Assembly (NCBI GenBank): GCA_002348345.1
Contig: DEAY01000065.1
Location: 1 to 5,391, forward strand
Origin: Verrucomicrobia bacterium UBA2970
GTDB taxonomy: Bacteria; Verrucomicrobiota; Verrucomicrobiia; Limisphaerales; AAA164-E04
DNA: 5,391 nucleotides
Reading direction: 5' to 3'
Shown here: positions 1-5,272 of the stretch, piece after piece
Position numbering within the stretch: the stretch's first letter is position 1
Layout: each line of letters opens with the position of its first letter
Position numbers and translations under genes: made by a program
Notes under the pieces: model-generated
Database searches by the model: none
What the model was told of the DNA's origin: nothing
The model's input: the letters and a program-made list of their open reading frames with translations, nothing else

Positions 1-15
1 CGACCCTTCTCCCAT

Positions 16-1284
16 TCAATTCACGCAATAGAGACTCTCGGAGGTGCGGATGAGCAGTCTTCCGTCGAACGGAACGGGCGTCGCGAGAATCTGTTCGCCC
101 ATATTGTTCTCGCCAAGAAGTTTGAAGGTCGTTCCAACCCGGGCAGAGAATACCATTCCGTCCTCCCGGGCGGCGTAGAGCACTCCACCGGCAATGACCG
201 GTGAGGCGTAATACGCGGAGGCGTCGCGCGGAAGCTCTGCCTCCCAGAACGGCTTGCCGGTGGCCGGATCGAGACAGACGATTCCACCTTTGTTGCGGAG
301 AATGTAAACCCTTCCTTCGTAAGCAATCGGGCTGGCCGCGAACACGCCGAAATCGTGTCGCTCCCACAGACGATGCGTGCCGGTAACGTCGCCTTTGCCA
401 CCCAGACGGACCGCGTGAAGTTCGGCCTGTCTACGGTCATCGCGACCCACGGGAATGACCGCGATCTCGCCCGAGACCACCGGCGTGGCGATCGGCGGCC
501 AGAGTTTCCTCCCGTTGGGGTTGAATCCGCCGCAATGCCATAGCAGCTCGCCATCGTCCGCAGCATAGGTGGTCACATGATCCGAACACCAAACTAGCAA
601 GGCGTCCCGGTCGCCGTGGCGCACCGGTATCGGCGTCGTATAGCCATTGTCGTTTTCAGCCGGGACCTCATAGTTGCGTTCCTTCTTCCAGCGAATCTTG
701 CCCGTCACCTTGTCGAAGCCCGCGACCCATGAGTCTCCCGCGTGCAGACGGGGAATGATGACAAGGTCGTCTATGATCACCGGCGAACTACCCTGGTCCC
801 AATACAGCTCCTGCACTCCGAATTCCTTCACCAGATTCCGTTTCCAACGAACCTTTCCATTCATTTCCAGGGCCGCAAGATTTCCGCTCTTGAAATAGGC
901 GAACACACCGCTTCCGTCGGTCACGGGGGAGGCGTTACTGCTGGTGCCGAGCTTCCGGTGCTTCGGCGGAGTCTCCTTCCCGAGCCGTGTCTTCCAGATC
1001 TGCTTCCCTTCGAGGTCGAACGCCAAGACGGAGTCGGATCCACGGTCCGGTGAGGTCACGAAAATGCGTTTCTTCCAGACGATTGGGCAGGAGGCGCCCT
1101 TGCCGGGCAAATCGACTTTCCAGGCGACGTTGTCGGGGGCCCACTGGGTGGGATAGTTCTCCCCCGTCCGGCTTCCCGTGTGCGCGGGCCCACGCCACGA
1201 AGGCCAATGTTCAGCAGAGCGACTTGAAAGGGCCAAAAGGAGAATGCCGGAGGCAAGCGCTGTTCGTTGTAGAGTCGTTTTCAT
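16..1284 (-). CDS. Exported PQQ-like beta-propeller repeat protein (BamB/PQQ_2-like)
   Basis: A 422-residue exported protein. From the ATG at 1284, residues 1-24 form a signal peptide: KTTLQR, a hydrophobic stretch GILLLALS, then a probable cut after Ala24. The mature protein opens with WPSWRGP (27-33), a start common to secreted PQQ-like proteins of Planctomycetes and Verrucomicrobia. Seven blade-type units follow. Each has an (A/S/T)(S/T)P(V/I) motif (about 119, 167, 216, 266, 318, 360, 401) and a strand-end Trp (about 55, 97, 147, 199, 249, 307, 347), often after a GK or DG turn. This is a seven- or eight-bladed propeller. Relatives are usually periplasmic, and their ligand or partner is mostly unknown. 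No dehydrogenase active-site set or haem motif is seen, so PQQ enzyme activity is not claimed. An upstream ATG at 1371 would add 29 residues that spoil the signal peptide. No clear Shine-Dalgarno site precedes 1284; a CATAAT box lies on the minus strand at 1340-1345. Codons are visibly richer in G/C at third positions than in the plus-strand genes at 3072-4196. Confidence 0.93.
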   Translation of the reverse strand: MKTTLQRTALASGILLLALSSRSAEHWPSWRGPAHTGSRTGENYPTQWAPDNVAWKVDLPGKGASCPIVWKKRIFVTSPDRGSDSVLAFDLEGKQIWKTRLGKETPPKHRKLGTSSNASPVTDGSGVFAYFKSGNLAALEMNGKVRWKRNLVKEFGVQELYWDQGSSPVIIDDLVIIPRLHAGDSWVAGFDKVTGKIRWKKERNYEVPAENDNGYTTPIPVRHGDRDALLVWCSDHVTTYAADDGELLWHCGGFNPNGRKLWPPIATPVVSGEIAVIPVGRDDRRQAELHAVRLGGKGDVTGTHRLWERHDFGVFAASPIAYEGRVYILRNKGGIVCLDPATGKPFWEAELPRDASAYYASPVIAGGVLYAAREDGMVFSARVGTTFKLLGENNMGEQILATPVPFDGRLLIRTSESLYCVN

Positions 1285-1371
1285 TTGAAGGGATTGTTTG
1301 CCGTTATGGTGCTTCCCGTTTTTTCTTTTTTCAACGGCGATTATGCTTTCGGGCCAAAACTTGTTCCCCAT

Positions 1372-1476
1372 CTATTGACCGATCTTCCTGTTGACGACCT
1401 TCATCAAGCTCACGTTCTCGACTCCGGGTCACTCCATCACATCCAGCAGTCCGTAGCGGCCCGTCTCGTTGCGCTG
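1372..1476 (-). pseudogene. Possible decayed coding remnant upstream of the propeller gene
   Basis: On the minus strand one frame reads protein-like for about 33 codons. It starts QRNETGRYGLLDVME, meets a TGA at 1431-1429, continues PGVENVSLMKVVNRKIGQ, and ends with TAG at 1374-1372, directly before the propeller reading frame. The frame is closed upstream by a TAG at 1479-1477, and no start codon or ribosome binding site is visible. It could be the C-terminal tail of a lost gene. It could also be chance, since a second minus frame and one plus frame are also open across parts of this stretch. The parent family is not recognised. Confidence 0.25.
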
Positions 1477-1899
1477 CTAGGCCCCGCAAAGATGAACACC
1501 GGTGCAGTCGGGATTTCTGTAGAGCGCGACTGGAGAATGGATCCGCCGAGAGTGACACTCGATTCGCCATATCAAGGACTGACTAGAGCCGCCCCTTCCG
1601 ACTGAACGCCACCGCCTAGACGGCGGGTCCTTCGAGTCGAAAGAAGACCGCCTCTAGGAGGCAACGATTGATGCGATCGCCTGAAGAAAGGCGTCGTGGT
1701 TTAGACAAACTCAGTCCAGGAAACGCAAAAAGTCTGGAAGGCAAGAGGTGTTTGGTTTTCCAATCGAAGAGGTCTCATCGATTGTCCCCCTTTTACTCTG
1801 TGGCATTTGGCGAATTGGACCACGGGCCGTTCCCACAGCGATGTCTCTGCAATCTTTTGCCCTAAACTCTCGCATTGCGCTCGTTGGTTCAGTTATCAA
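1477..1899. other. Gene-poor spacer with short hairpins
   Basis: No convincing gene is seen here on either strand. The open frames present (plus 1668-1865, minus 1711-1899, and a plus frame running in from 1285) lack ribosome binding sites, family motifs and sensible starts. The left half carries several short inverted repeats, described separately. The right half (about 1670-1899) is plain sequence and may hold the promoter of the small membrane gene that follows, though no clear -35/-10 pair can be read. Confidence 0.5.
1550..1662. repeat. Cluster of four short perfect inverted repeats
   Basis: Four small palindromic units lie within 113 bases. GAGTG-A-CACTC is at 1550-1560. CCGCC-TAGAC-GGCGG is at 1612-1626. 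TTCGA-G-TCGAA is at 1631-1641. GCCTC-TAG-GAGGC is at 1650-1662. Each has a perfect 5-base stem with a loop of 1 to 5 bases. None is followed by a T tract, so they do not look like intrinsic terminators. The spacing and GC-rich CCGCC/GCCTC arms resemble dispersed extragenic palindromes (REP-like elements), but this window holds only one copy of the cluster, so dispersion cannot be shown here. Confidence 0.45.
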
Positions 1900-2166
1900 A
1901 TGAGATCCAGCCTTATGGATTTGCTCATCAGTCCGTTTTTTATCGGGCCAGCCCTCTTCGGTGCCCTATGTGGTCGCCTCATTGGGTCCAGTGTCCTGGC
2001 TTTTATCGCCTCTGTCGCTCCGGGCGCGTTACTCACCGGCTACGCCATTCTAACGGAAAGTGACGGAACCGTCATTCTGATCGGATCCGTTTTGACGATC
2101 CTTCCCGCCACGTTCTGTCTCGTAGGCAGATGGTGGCGAAAACGGCAAGCCATCCATACCCCATAA
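1900..2166 (+). CDS. Small hydrophobic membrane protein, unknown function
   Basis: An 88-residue frame from the ATG at 1900, or 83 residues from the ATG at 1915. It is dominated by three hydrophobic segments: LISPFFIGPALFGALCG, then a Gly/Ala-rich run containing SVLAFIASVAPGALLTGYAIL, then VILIGSVLTILPATFCLVG. It ends in a basic tail, RWWRKRQ, consistent with a small inner-membrane protein whose C-terminus is cytoplasmic. The frame is open back to 1807, but that extension is polar and Cys-rich and unlikely to be translated. The 1915 start has a weak GAGA about nine bases upstream; the 1900 start has none. No family is recognised. It stands alone and converges on the minus-strand gene that ends at 2258. 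It could be a real orphan or chance hydrophobicity; the charge pattern favours a real gene. Confidence 0.5.
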   Translation: MRSSLMDLLISPFFIGPALFGALCGRLIGSSVLAFIASVAPGALLTGYAILTESDGTVILIGSVLTILPATFCLVGRWWRKRQAIHTP

Positions 2167-2254
2167 CGAACGCGGAACTGCAATTCTGGTGTGTCTCCCA
2201 AGTGGGGTCAGGCCAAACCCATCCTGCTCCACCACCTGAATGCAGCATGGATCA

Positions 2255-2268
2255 CGCTCAATCGAGCG
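2255..2268. terminator. Hairpin at convergent gene ends (weak terminator candidate)
   Basis: A perfect 5-base stem, CGCTC-AATC-GAGCG, overlaps the stop codon of the minus-strand gene. It sits in the 91-base gap between two converging genes, where a bidirectional terminator would be expected. There is no T tract on either side, so it is not a standard intrinsic terminator. Confidence 0.2.
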
Positions 2269-2629
2269 CGTAGACGGTGCCGGTGGCCGTGTTCTTGGCA
2301 AAGTCGAAATTGTCCACCGCGAACGTCCGCTGGCCATTGGCCAGTTGAGTGATGTGTTTGAGTATCCGTTGATTCAACCCGCTACTTCGCCACACGCCAC
2401 TGCCACTGAACTCCACCGTCCCACCATCCGGCGAGAATGCTTGCCCGCGAATCGTATGCGCCCCTGTTTCCTCGTCCGGGACCACCGCTGGCCCAAGCGT
2501 CACCGTATACAGCACATTTCCGAAGGGGCCGCATTCATTCTCCACGTTCACCACCAATCCGGCCTCCGTCACCGTCACCGATGTAATCTTGCCAGCAAAA
2601 TCCGTCAGTTTTTCACCTAAAACATTCAT
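2258..2629 (-). CDS. Hypothetical protein, 123 aa, probably beta-rich
   Basis: A complete 123-residue frame starts with ATG at 2629 and ends with TGA at 2260-2258. It has no signal peptide and no membrane segment. The sequence alternates Val/Thr/Gly-rich strands (KITSVTVTEAGLVVNVENE, NVLYTVTLGP, HTIRGQAF, TVEFSGSGVW) with short turns and closes with NFDFAKNTATGTVYALD. This suggests a small beta-barrel or sandwich. The size and strand pattern are loosely like small barrel families such as DUF3224 or allene-oxide-cyclase-like proteins, but no diagnostic motif is seen and no family is assigned. The balanced composition makes it look like a real protein rather than a shadow; the opposite-strand frame at 2240-2620 is Arg/His/Pro-rich and less protein-like. 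No Shine-Dalgarno site is visible. It may follow the broken gene at 2697-3029 on the same strand. Confidence 0.72.
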   Translation of the reverse strand: MNVLGEKLTDFAGKITSVTVTEAGLVVNVENECGPFGNVLYTVTLGPAVVPDEETGAHTIRGQAFSPDGGTVEFSGSGVWRSSGLNQRILKHITQLANGQRTFAVDNFDFAKNTATGTVYALD

Positions 2630-2662
2630 CGTCTGCCAAAACTACCAATTGCGCCGCACCTC

Positions 2663-2702
2663 GTCTAGACACCTGTTTCTCGAGAAAGTTAGGCAACTAG
2701 AC
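2663..2702. repeat. 40-base composite inverted repeat with a perfect 12-base core
   Basis: The core TTTCTCGAGAAA (2676-2687) is a perfect palindrome. It is flanked by CCT (2672-2674) and AGG (2691-2693), and further out by GTCTAG (2663-2668) and CTAGAC (2697-2702). Folded, this gives 6, 3 and 4 base pairs separated by a 3x3 internal loop and a small bulge. It lies between two minus-strand reading frames and includes the TAG stop of the upstream, broken one. There is no T tract, so a protein-binding operator, an RNA processing hairpin or a mobile-element scar are all possible. Confidence 0.45.
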
Positions 2703-3029
2703 CGACTCCTTCCACCGCCGTAAAAAGTCATTGGGAATATCAGGTTCCGGGCTGAGGCCCAGCACCTCAACACGAGGGGAAAACCCCGCACGACTGAGGA
2801 TATCATCCGCTTTTGGAGTAAAAACGTTTTGTTTACCCCAGTGACCGATTACTTCCTTCTGATCGGATTGAAGCGCAATTCTTCGTCAACATTTCGCAAG
2901 TAATCGACAGATGTCGCTGGGAAAGGGTCGTATCTTTCAGAGAAGATAGAGGGCAATGAAGCGTTTGGTTTCTAAAAAACCTGAAGATCGACGGCTCAGA
3001 GAGACATCAACGGCCTGCTTAATGGCCAT
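2697..3029 (-). pseudogene. Disrupted gene, unknown family (two in-frame TGA codons)
   Basis: A 111-codon minus-strand frame runs from ATG at 3029 to TAG at 2699-2697, interrupted by TGA at 2939-2937 and 2888-2886. The start reads MAIKQAVDVSLSRRSSGF. The C-terminal 51 residues (2852-2700) are strongly protein-like, from VIGHWGKQNVFTPKADD through SRAGFSPRVEVLGLSPEP to NDFLRRWKESV. A different minus frame is open exactly across the damaged middle (2971-2849) and also reads well: SLPSIFSERYDPFPATSVDY, then LRNVDEELRFNPIRRK. Two compensating indels would therefore restore an intact product of about 110 residues. An A6 run at 2974-2979 lies close to the first junction. Other genes here end in ordinary TGA stops, so recoding is unlikely. 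It is either a decaying gene or carries assembly errors. The family is not recognised. Confidence 0.45.
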
Positions 3030-3059
3030 CGGGTATCAGAGGGATGGTTTCAGTCTTCT

Positions 3060-3063
3060 GGAG
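3060..3063 (+). promoter_or_regulatory. Ribosome binding site deciding the start at 3072
   Basis: GGAG lies eight bases upstream of the ATG at 3072. It favours that start over the in-frame TTG at 3066 and the internal ATG at 3093. Confidence 0.7.
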
Positions 3064-3071
3064 ATTTGACA

Positions 3072-3536
3072 ATGAGTTGTGAGACAGTGCCCATGGAGCT
3101 CCGTCGCCTCTTGTGGTTCACCTATTTGCTAGGCGCGATGGGGATGGGCGGCGAACTGCTAATAATGAATCACACGGAGGGAGCTTGGCAGTGGCTCCCG
3201 ATTGGTCTGATCAGTTTCAGCCTGTTGGCCTTGGTTGCTCAGTCGATTGTGGCAAGCCGTTGGTTGATTCAGGGCTTTCGGTTTATTGTCTTGCTCATTT
3301 TCCTGTCGGCATTTGCGGGGATATGGCTTCACTTCGACGGAAAGGCTGAGTTCAAATTGGAAATGGATCCCACGTTGAAAGGATGGGATCTCATTTGGGC
3401 TTGTATCCGGGGGCATTCGCTTCCCCCTGTGTTTGCTCCGGGATCGATGATGTTGCTTGGGTTGCTCGGAATCGCTTGGTCTTACAAACATCCCTCACTT
3501 TATCGGCAGAGAAAAACATTGGAAGACGGAGTCTAG
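3072..3536 (+). CDS. Four-helix membrane protein, partner of the HhH protein
   Basis: A 154-residue integral membrane protein with no cleavable signal. Predicted helices are at about 13-32, 42-62, 69-87 and 118-138. A roughly 30-residue loop between helices 3 and 4 contains KAEFKLEMDP (91-100), LKGWDLIWACIRG and PPVFAPGSMM (118-127). The loop and the closing LLGLLGIAWSYKHP (128-141) are the distinctive parts. I recall similar small proteins with an APG-M-LGLLG-Y-HP ending in several environmental phyla, without a named function. By the positive-inside rule the RR before helix 1 and the basic tail (YRQRK) would both be cytoplasmic, leaving the helix 3-4 loop outside. The stop is 12 bases before the next ATG, which indicates one transcript and translational coupling with the exported HhH protein. 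The shared outside location makes contact with that partner plausible, but this is inference. Confidence 0.85.
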   Translation: MSCETVPMELRRLLWFTYLLGAMGMGGELLIMNHTEGAWQWLPIGLISFSLLALVAQSIVASRWLIQGFRFIVLLIFLSAFAGIWLHFDGKAEFKLEMDPTLKGWDLIWACIRGHSLPPVFAPGSMMLLGLLGIAWSYKHPSLYRQRKTLEDGV

Positions 3537-3538
3537 AA

Positions 3539-3543
3539 AAGGA
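3539..3543 (+). promoter_or_regulatory. Ribosome binding site of the HhH gene
   Basis: AAGGA lies five bases upstream of the ATG at 3549 and directly after the stop of the membrane protein gene. It supports a two-gene operon with close translational coupling. Confidence 0.75.
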
Positions 3544-3548
3544 ACGAT

Positions 3549-4196
3549 ATGAAACTAGGATCAATGATGTTACGAGTTCTTGGAAGCGGTTTTGTTGTCG
3601 CGCTCTTGAGCCTCGGCATGCTTCAGGCACAGTTGGGCAAACAAATCGGACTACTCAATCCGAATACTGCGACATTTACAGAGCTGGCTAAACTGCCTCA
3701 CTTCGACGAGAAGAAGGCCAAAGCACTGATCAAGGAGAGGCCTTTTCTCGCCATGAAACAACTCAATGACCATTTGAGCACCTCCCTGGATGCAGATCAG
3801 TTGAAGGAAATTTATGAGAAGCTTTTTATTCACCTCAATTTAAACTCCGCTTCTAAAGAAGCCATCCGCCTGATTCCAGGTGTCGGACGGCGCATGGCCC
3901 ATGAGTTTGAGGAATACCGTCCCTATCAATCGTTGATGCAATTTCGGAAAGAAATTGGAAAGTACGTCAACGAAGATGAAGTTGCCCGGCTTGAGCAGTA
4001 TGTATTTATTCCAATCAACTTAAATCGGGCCAGTGACAACGATCTTCGTTCCATTCCGGGCGTGGGACGGAGGATGCTCCACGAATTCAAGGAATACAGA
4101 CCCTACAAGAATATGAAGCAGTTTCGTATGGAGATCGGCAAATATGTCGATGAAAATGAAATTGCTCGGTTTGAGCGATACCTGACGCTCGAATAA
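3549..4196 (+). CDS. Exported triple helix-hairpin-helix (ComEA/PsbU-like) protein
   Basis: A 215-residue protein with a signal peptide (1-27: basic start, hydrophobic GFVVALLSLGMLQA) followed by three HhH units in an exact 60-residue register. The units open with LNPNTAT (36), LNLNSAS (96) and LNRAS (158). Their hairpins are LPHFDEKK (49), IPGVGRRM (109) and IPGVGRRM (169). Units 2 and 3 share long patterns, EYRPY..(L/M)(M/K)QFR.EIGKYV followed by E(V/I)AR.E.Y, while unit 1 has diverged and lacks the GVG hairpin glycines. IPGVG hairpins normally contact the DNA backbone, as in ComEA, but related HhH pairs also serve as protein-binding modules, as in PsbU. Export suggests a periplasmic or surface role. 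No SLBB domain, catalytic site or competence gene is nearby, so a DNA-uptake role is not claimed. It is co-transcribed with the upstream four-helix membrane protein. Confidence 0.92.
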   Translation: MKLGSMMLRVLGSGFVVALLSLGMLQAQLGKQIGLLNPNTATFTELAKLPHFDEKKAKALIKERPFLAMKQLNDHLSTSLDADQLKEIYEKLFIHLNLNSASKEAIRLIPGVGRRMAHEFEEYRPYQSLMQFRKEIGKYVNEDEVARLEQYVFIPINLNRASDNDLRSIPGVGRRMLHEFKEYRPYKNMKQFRMEIGKYVDENEIARFERYLTLE

Positions 4197-4549
4197 CGCT
4201 TCCGTAGGAATTCGCGATGCGCGGGTGACTTGGGACCGCAGGAGACTCAGGTCGCGCGTGCCGACATCACGGTTGTCCTTGAGTGCAAGGAGATCCGTGC
4301 GGTGGTAAGCCGTAATCCCCAGGGTCAGTCCCTAAGAATTCAATTCGGCTTCCCTAAACTCAATGACACCACGAGCAAAAATCCCCTTGGTGGCCCGACC
4401 ACACACCATCGGTTCGCTCCCCGGACACTCGCGTCAATTCTAGATCTTAGGACTTCCACTCACTGACTCTCGTGTGCCTCGGAACCGGCCATTTATTTTG
4501 CTGTTTTTAACCTTTGAAGTTGGAAACGATGCAATTTGACTCACCCTTT
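4197..4549. other. Spacer with no intact gene
   Basis: No convincing gene is seen in these 353 bases. The HhH gene's frame stays open beyond its TAA for about 90 codons, to 4466, and part of it (ITVVLECKEIRAVVSRNPQG, then SLRIQFGFPKL) looks mildly protein-like. It has no ATG or ribosome binding site and ends in low-quality sequence. A small inverted repeat, AGGG-TCAGT-CCCT, is at 4321-4333. No T-tract terminator follows the HhH gene. The last 70 bases are AT-rich (TTTATTTTGCTGTTTTTAA at about 4492-4510) and are the likeliest place for the promoter of the pyrophosphatase gene, but no clear -35/-10 pair can be read. Confidence 0.45.
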
Positions 4550-5272
4550 ATGAAAAATCGTGAACTGCGGATACGAAAGTGCCAGTTGCTTGTCACCTTG
4601 TCTTTCGCTTGCTTCTTCGGACTAGCCGGTTGTGCGACAACACCCCATCGGGAGCGCATCAATCATGAGACAGGTTTGGCCAAGGTGGATCAGTATACGC
4701 TCAAGGGCGAGAATCATTTTCTCCGGGGCTATCCAGCCCTCGACTCGTCAGGGAATATCAACGTTGTGGTGGAGATTCCAGCGGGAACCAATGCCAAGTG
4801 GGAGGTGGATAAGACGACGGGTCAGTTGAAGTGGGAGTTCAGAGACGGAAAACCAAGGGTTGTTTCCTACCTTGGGTATCCAGGAAATTACGGCATGATT
4901 CCGGGAACTCTCGTGGCCCAGGAACGAGGAGGAGATGGAGATCCTCTTGATGTCTTGGTGGTTGGCCCTGCCGTTCCGAGAGGCAGTGTGGTCAGAGCCC
5001 GCCCCATTGGAGTCTTGAAGATGCTCGATCGCGGCGAACAGGACGACAAGATCATCGCTGTGATGCTCAATTCACATTTGGGGCGCATCTCCTCCATCGA
5101 AGAGTTGATCGGCCGGTTCACTGGAATCACCGAAATCCTCGAAATCTGGTTCTCACACTACAAAGCCACGGGGAGCATTAAGTCAAAAGGATTTGGAAGT
5201 GTCAGGGAAGCTCGTCACTTGCTGGCAGCCTCGATTGCGGCTTACCAGGAAGAACTTTCATCGACCCACTAG
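4550..5272 (+). CDS. ppa: Family I inorganic pyrophosphatase with lipoprotein signal
   Basis: A 240-residue inorganic pyrophosphatase (diphosphate + water to two phosphates, Mg-dependent) from the ATG at 4550. The N-terminus is a lipoprotein signal: MKNRELRIRK, a hydrophobic stretch, and lipobox LAGC with Cys28. Ala29 follows, so the E. coli +2 rule predicts outer-membrane sorting. The catalytic core runs from about 70 to 205. Compared with E. coli Ppa, the key residues map as E20/E75, K29/K83, E31/E85, Y51/Y110, Y55/Y114, D65-D67-D70 in DGDPLD (129, 131, 134), D97/D160, D102/D165, K104/K167 and Y141-K142 in HYK (204-205). R103 probably replaces R43, shifted by one residue. E98 is Arg161. The site appears intact, so activity is expected, but outside the cytoplasm. 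An alternative ATG at 4529 has a weak GGA upstream but places acidic residues in the signal. Usual cytoplasmic bacterial forms are about 175 residues and lack the export signal. Confidence 0.93.
   Translation: MKNRELRIRKCQLLVTLSFACFFGLAGCATTPHRERINHETGLAKVDQYTLKGENHFLRGYPALDSSGNINVVVEIPAGTNAKWEVDKTTGQLKWEFRDGKPRVVSYLGYPGNYGMIPGTLVAQERGGDGDPLDVLVVGPAVPRGSVVRARPIGVLKMLDRGEQDDKIIAVMLNSHLGRISSIEELIGRFTGITEILEIWFSHYKATGSIKSKGFGSVREARHLLAASIAAYQEELSSTH

Noticed and set aside
1285..1371. Longer start for the propeller protein (ATG at 1371)
   Set aside because: It adds 29 polar, basic residues before an otherwise normal signal peptide, with no ribosome binding site.
21..1394. Several overlapping frames of 60-181 residues inside the propeller gene
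   Set aside because: Arg/Pro/Ser-rich shadows of a GC-rich coding region with no independent signals.
1285..1605. Plus-strand frame with a signal-like hydrophobic start
   Set aside because: The hydrophobic start comes from a T-rich run in the propeller gene's upstream region. It needs a TTG or late ATG start, has no ribosome binding site, and the rest has no protein-like pattern.
1668..1899. Short frames on both strands in the spacer
   Set aside because: Neither has a motif, a ribosome binding site or a gene-like neighbour arrangement.
2240..2620. Plus-strand frame opposite the 123-residue protein
   Set aside because: Rich in Arg, His and Pro with no motif. It has the usual composition of an antisense shadow; the minus-strand protein is far more plausible.
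2697..3029. TGA read as an amino acid (recoding) in the broken gene
   Set aside because: The propeller gene and the 123-residue gene end naturally in TGA, and another frame explains the middle segment better. No selenocysteine hairpin was found.
4321..4333. AGGG-TCAGT-CCCT as a transposon-linked repeat
   Set aside because: A four-base stem in a single copy is too weak. No transposase or second copy is in the window.
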